From Rhododendron vialii (taxonomy: Eukaryota > Streptophyta > Magnoliopsida > Ericales > Ericaceae), in NCBI RefSeq assembly GCF_030253575.1, contig NC_080560.1:43663001-43727000 (forward strand): a stretch of 64,000 nucleotides of DNA, given 5' to 3'. Both the position numbers and the translations under genes were made by a program. Of this stretch, positions 63,757 through 64,000 are shown one piece after another. The stretch's first letter is position 1, and each line of letters begins with the position of its first letter. The notes beneath the pieces are model-generated. The model did not search any database and was not told the origin of the DNA. It saw only the letters and a program-made list of their open reading frames with translations.

Positions 63757-64000
63757 TGATGGGGAATTTCCTCGATTTCACCCACAAAGGAAGCGCAACA
63801 CAAAATAAATAAACACAAAAGAGACACAATATTACGTGGTTTGGTCTCAATGACTCCACAGGGGGGGAGAGATTCCACTATATGAAAAATAAGATATTAC
63901 AATGTGAGATGAAAACCCCTCCTCGAGCTCCTAACACTATGGCTCACACAATGTTTTTCACTCACCCCCACATCTCTATTTTTCCCTCACATCTATTCTC
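63757..64000. mobile_element. Possible LTR, cut by the window end
   Basis: Homology to the unit 1 and 2 introns stops at 63756. The new sequence starts TGATGGGGAATTTCC and has phrases (ACGTGGTTTGG, GACTCCACAGG, GATATTACAATGTGAG) typical of plant Copia LTRs read in antisense. Its far end is outside the window, so this is a guess from pattern. Confidence 0.4.

Overview
This is a plant nuclear window: short AT-rich introns with GT/AG borders, genes separated by transposon debris, and conserved plant families. The four pectin methylesterase inhibitor copies have the same five-cysteine layout as the kiwifruit inhibitor, as I remember that protein. This hints at a woody eudicot near Ericales, but the genus cannot be fixed from the sequence.

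Layout. 1-7.4 kb is gene-free and holds Helitron-like ends, microsatellites, a MITE and a striking foldback made of 20-bp minisatellite units. 7.5-16.7 kb is a minus-strand cluster of four PMEI copies. Copies 1, 3 and 4 are open; copy 2 has a stop inside its signal peptide. Copies 2 and 4 sit in a duplicated block of about 2.5 kb that also carried off the last codons of the neighbouring LPD gene. 17.9-20.6 kb is a two-exon gene for mitochondrial dihydrolipoamide dehydrogenase. 22.4-23.0 kb is a long-TIR element. 23.6-26.2 kb is a two-exon PP2C phosphatase gene. 26.2-31.2 kb is intergenic. 31.2-37.5 kb is a seven-coding-exon GT31 galactosyltransferase gene with a galectin-like domain (GALT1 type) and a probable 5'UTR intron.

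38.3-64 kb is a tandem triplication of a gene derived from a hAT transposase. Unit 1 is intact, unit 2 is broken by three lesions, and unit 3 is open but runs off the window. The 3' flank of unit 1 was split by a very young 11.8-kb Ty3/gypsy element of the Tat lineage (38897-50743): 762-bp LTRs with four mismatches and a GTTTC target duplication. Its gag-pol frame has two stops, one made by a small deletion in the reverse transcriptase. On the opposite strand between pol and the 3' LTR lies a three-exon gene whose introns fit in phase.

The host genes show no sign of one shared pathway; LPD is mitochondrial metabolism, PP2C signalling, GALT1 Golgi glycosylation and PMEI cell wall. The most unusual parts are the hAT-derived family that has lost the BED finger and catalytic acidic residues, the spliced antisense gene of the retrotransposon, and the inverted minisatellite. 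All splice sites were placed by eye from reading frame, phase and family similarity.
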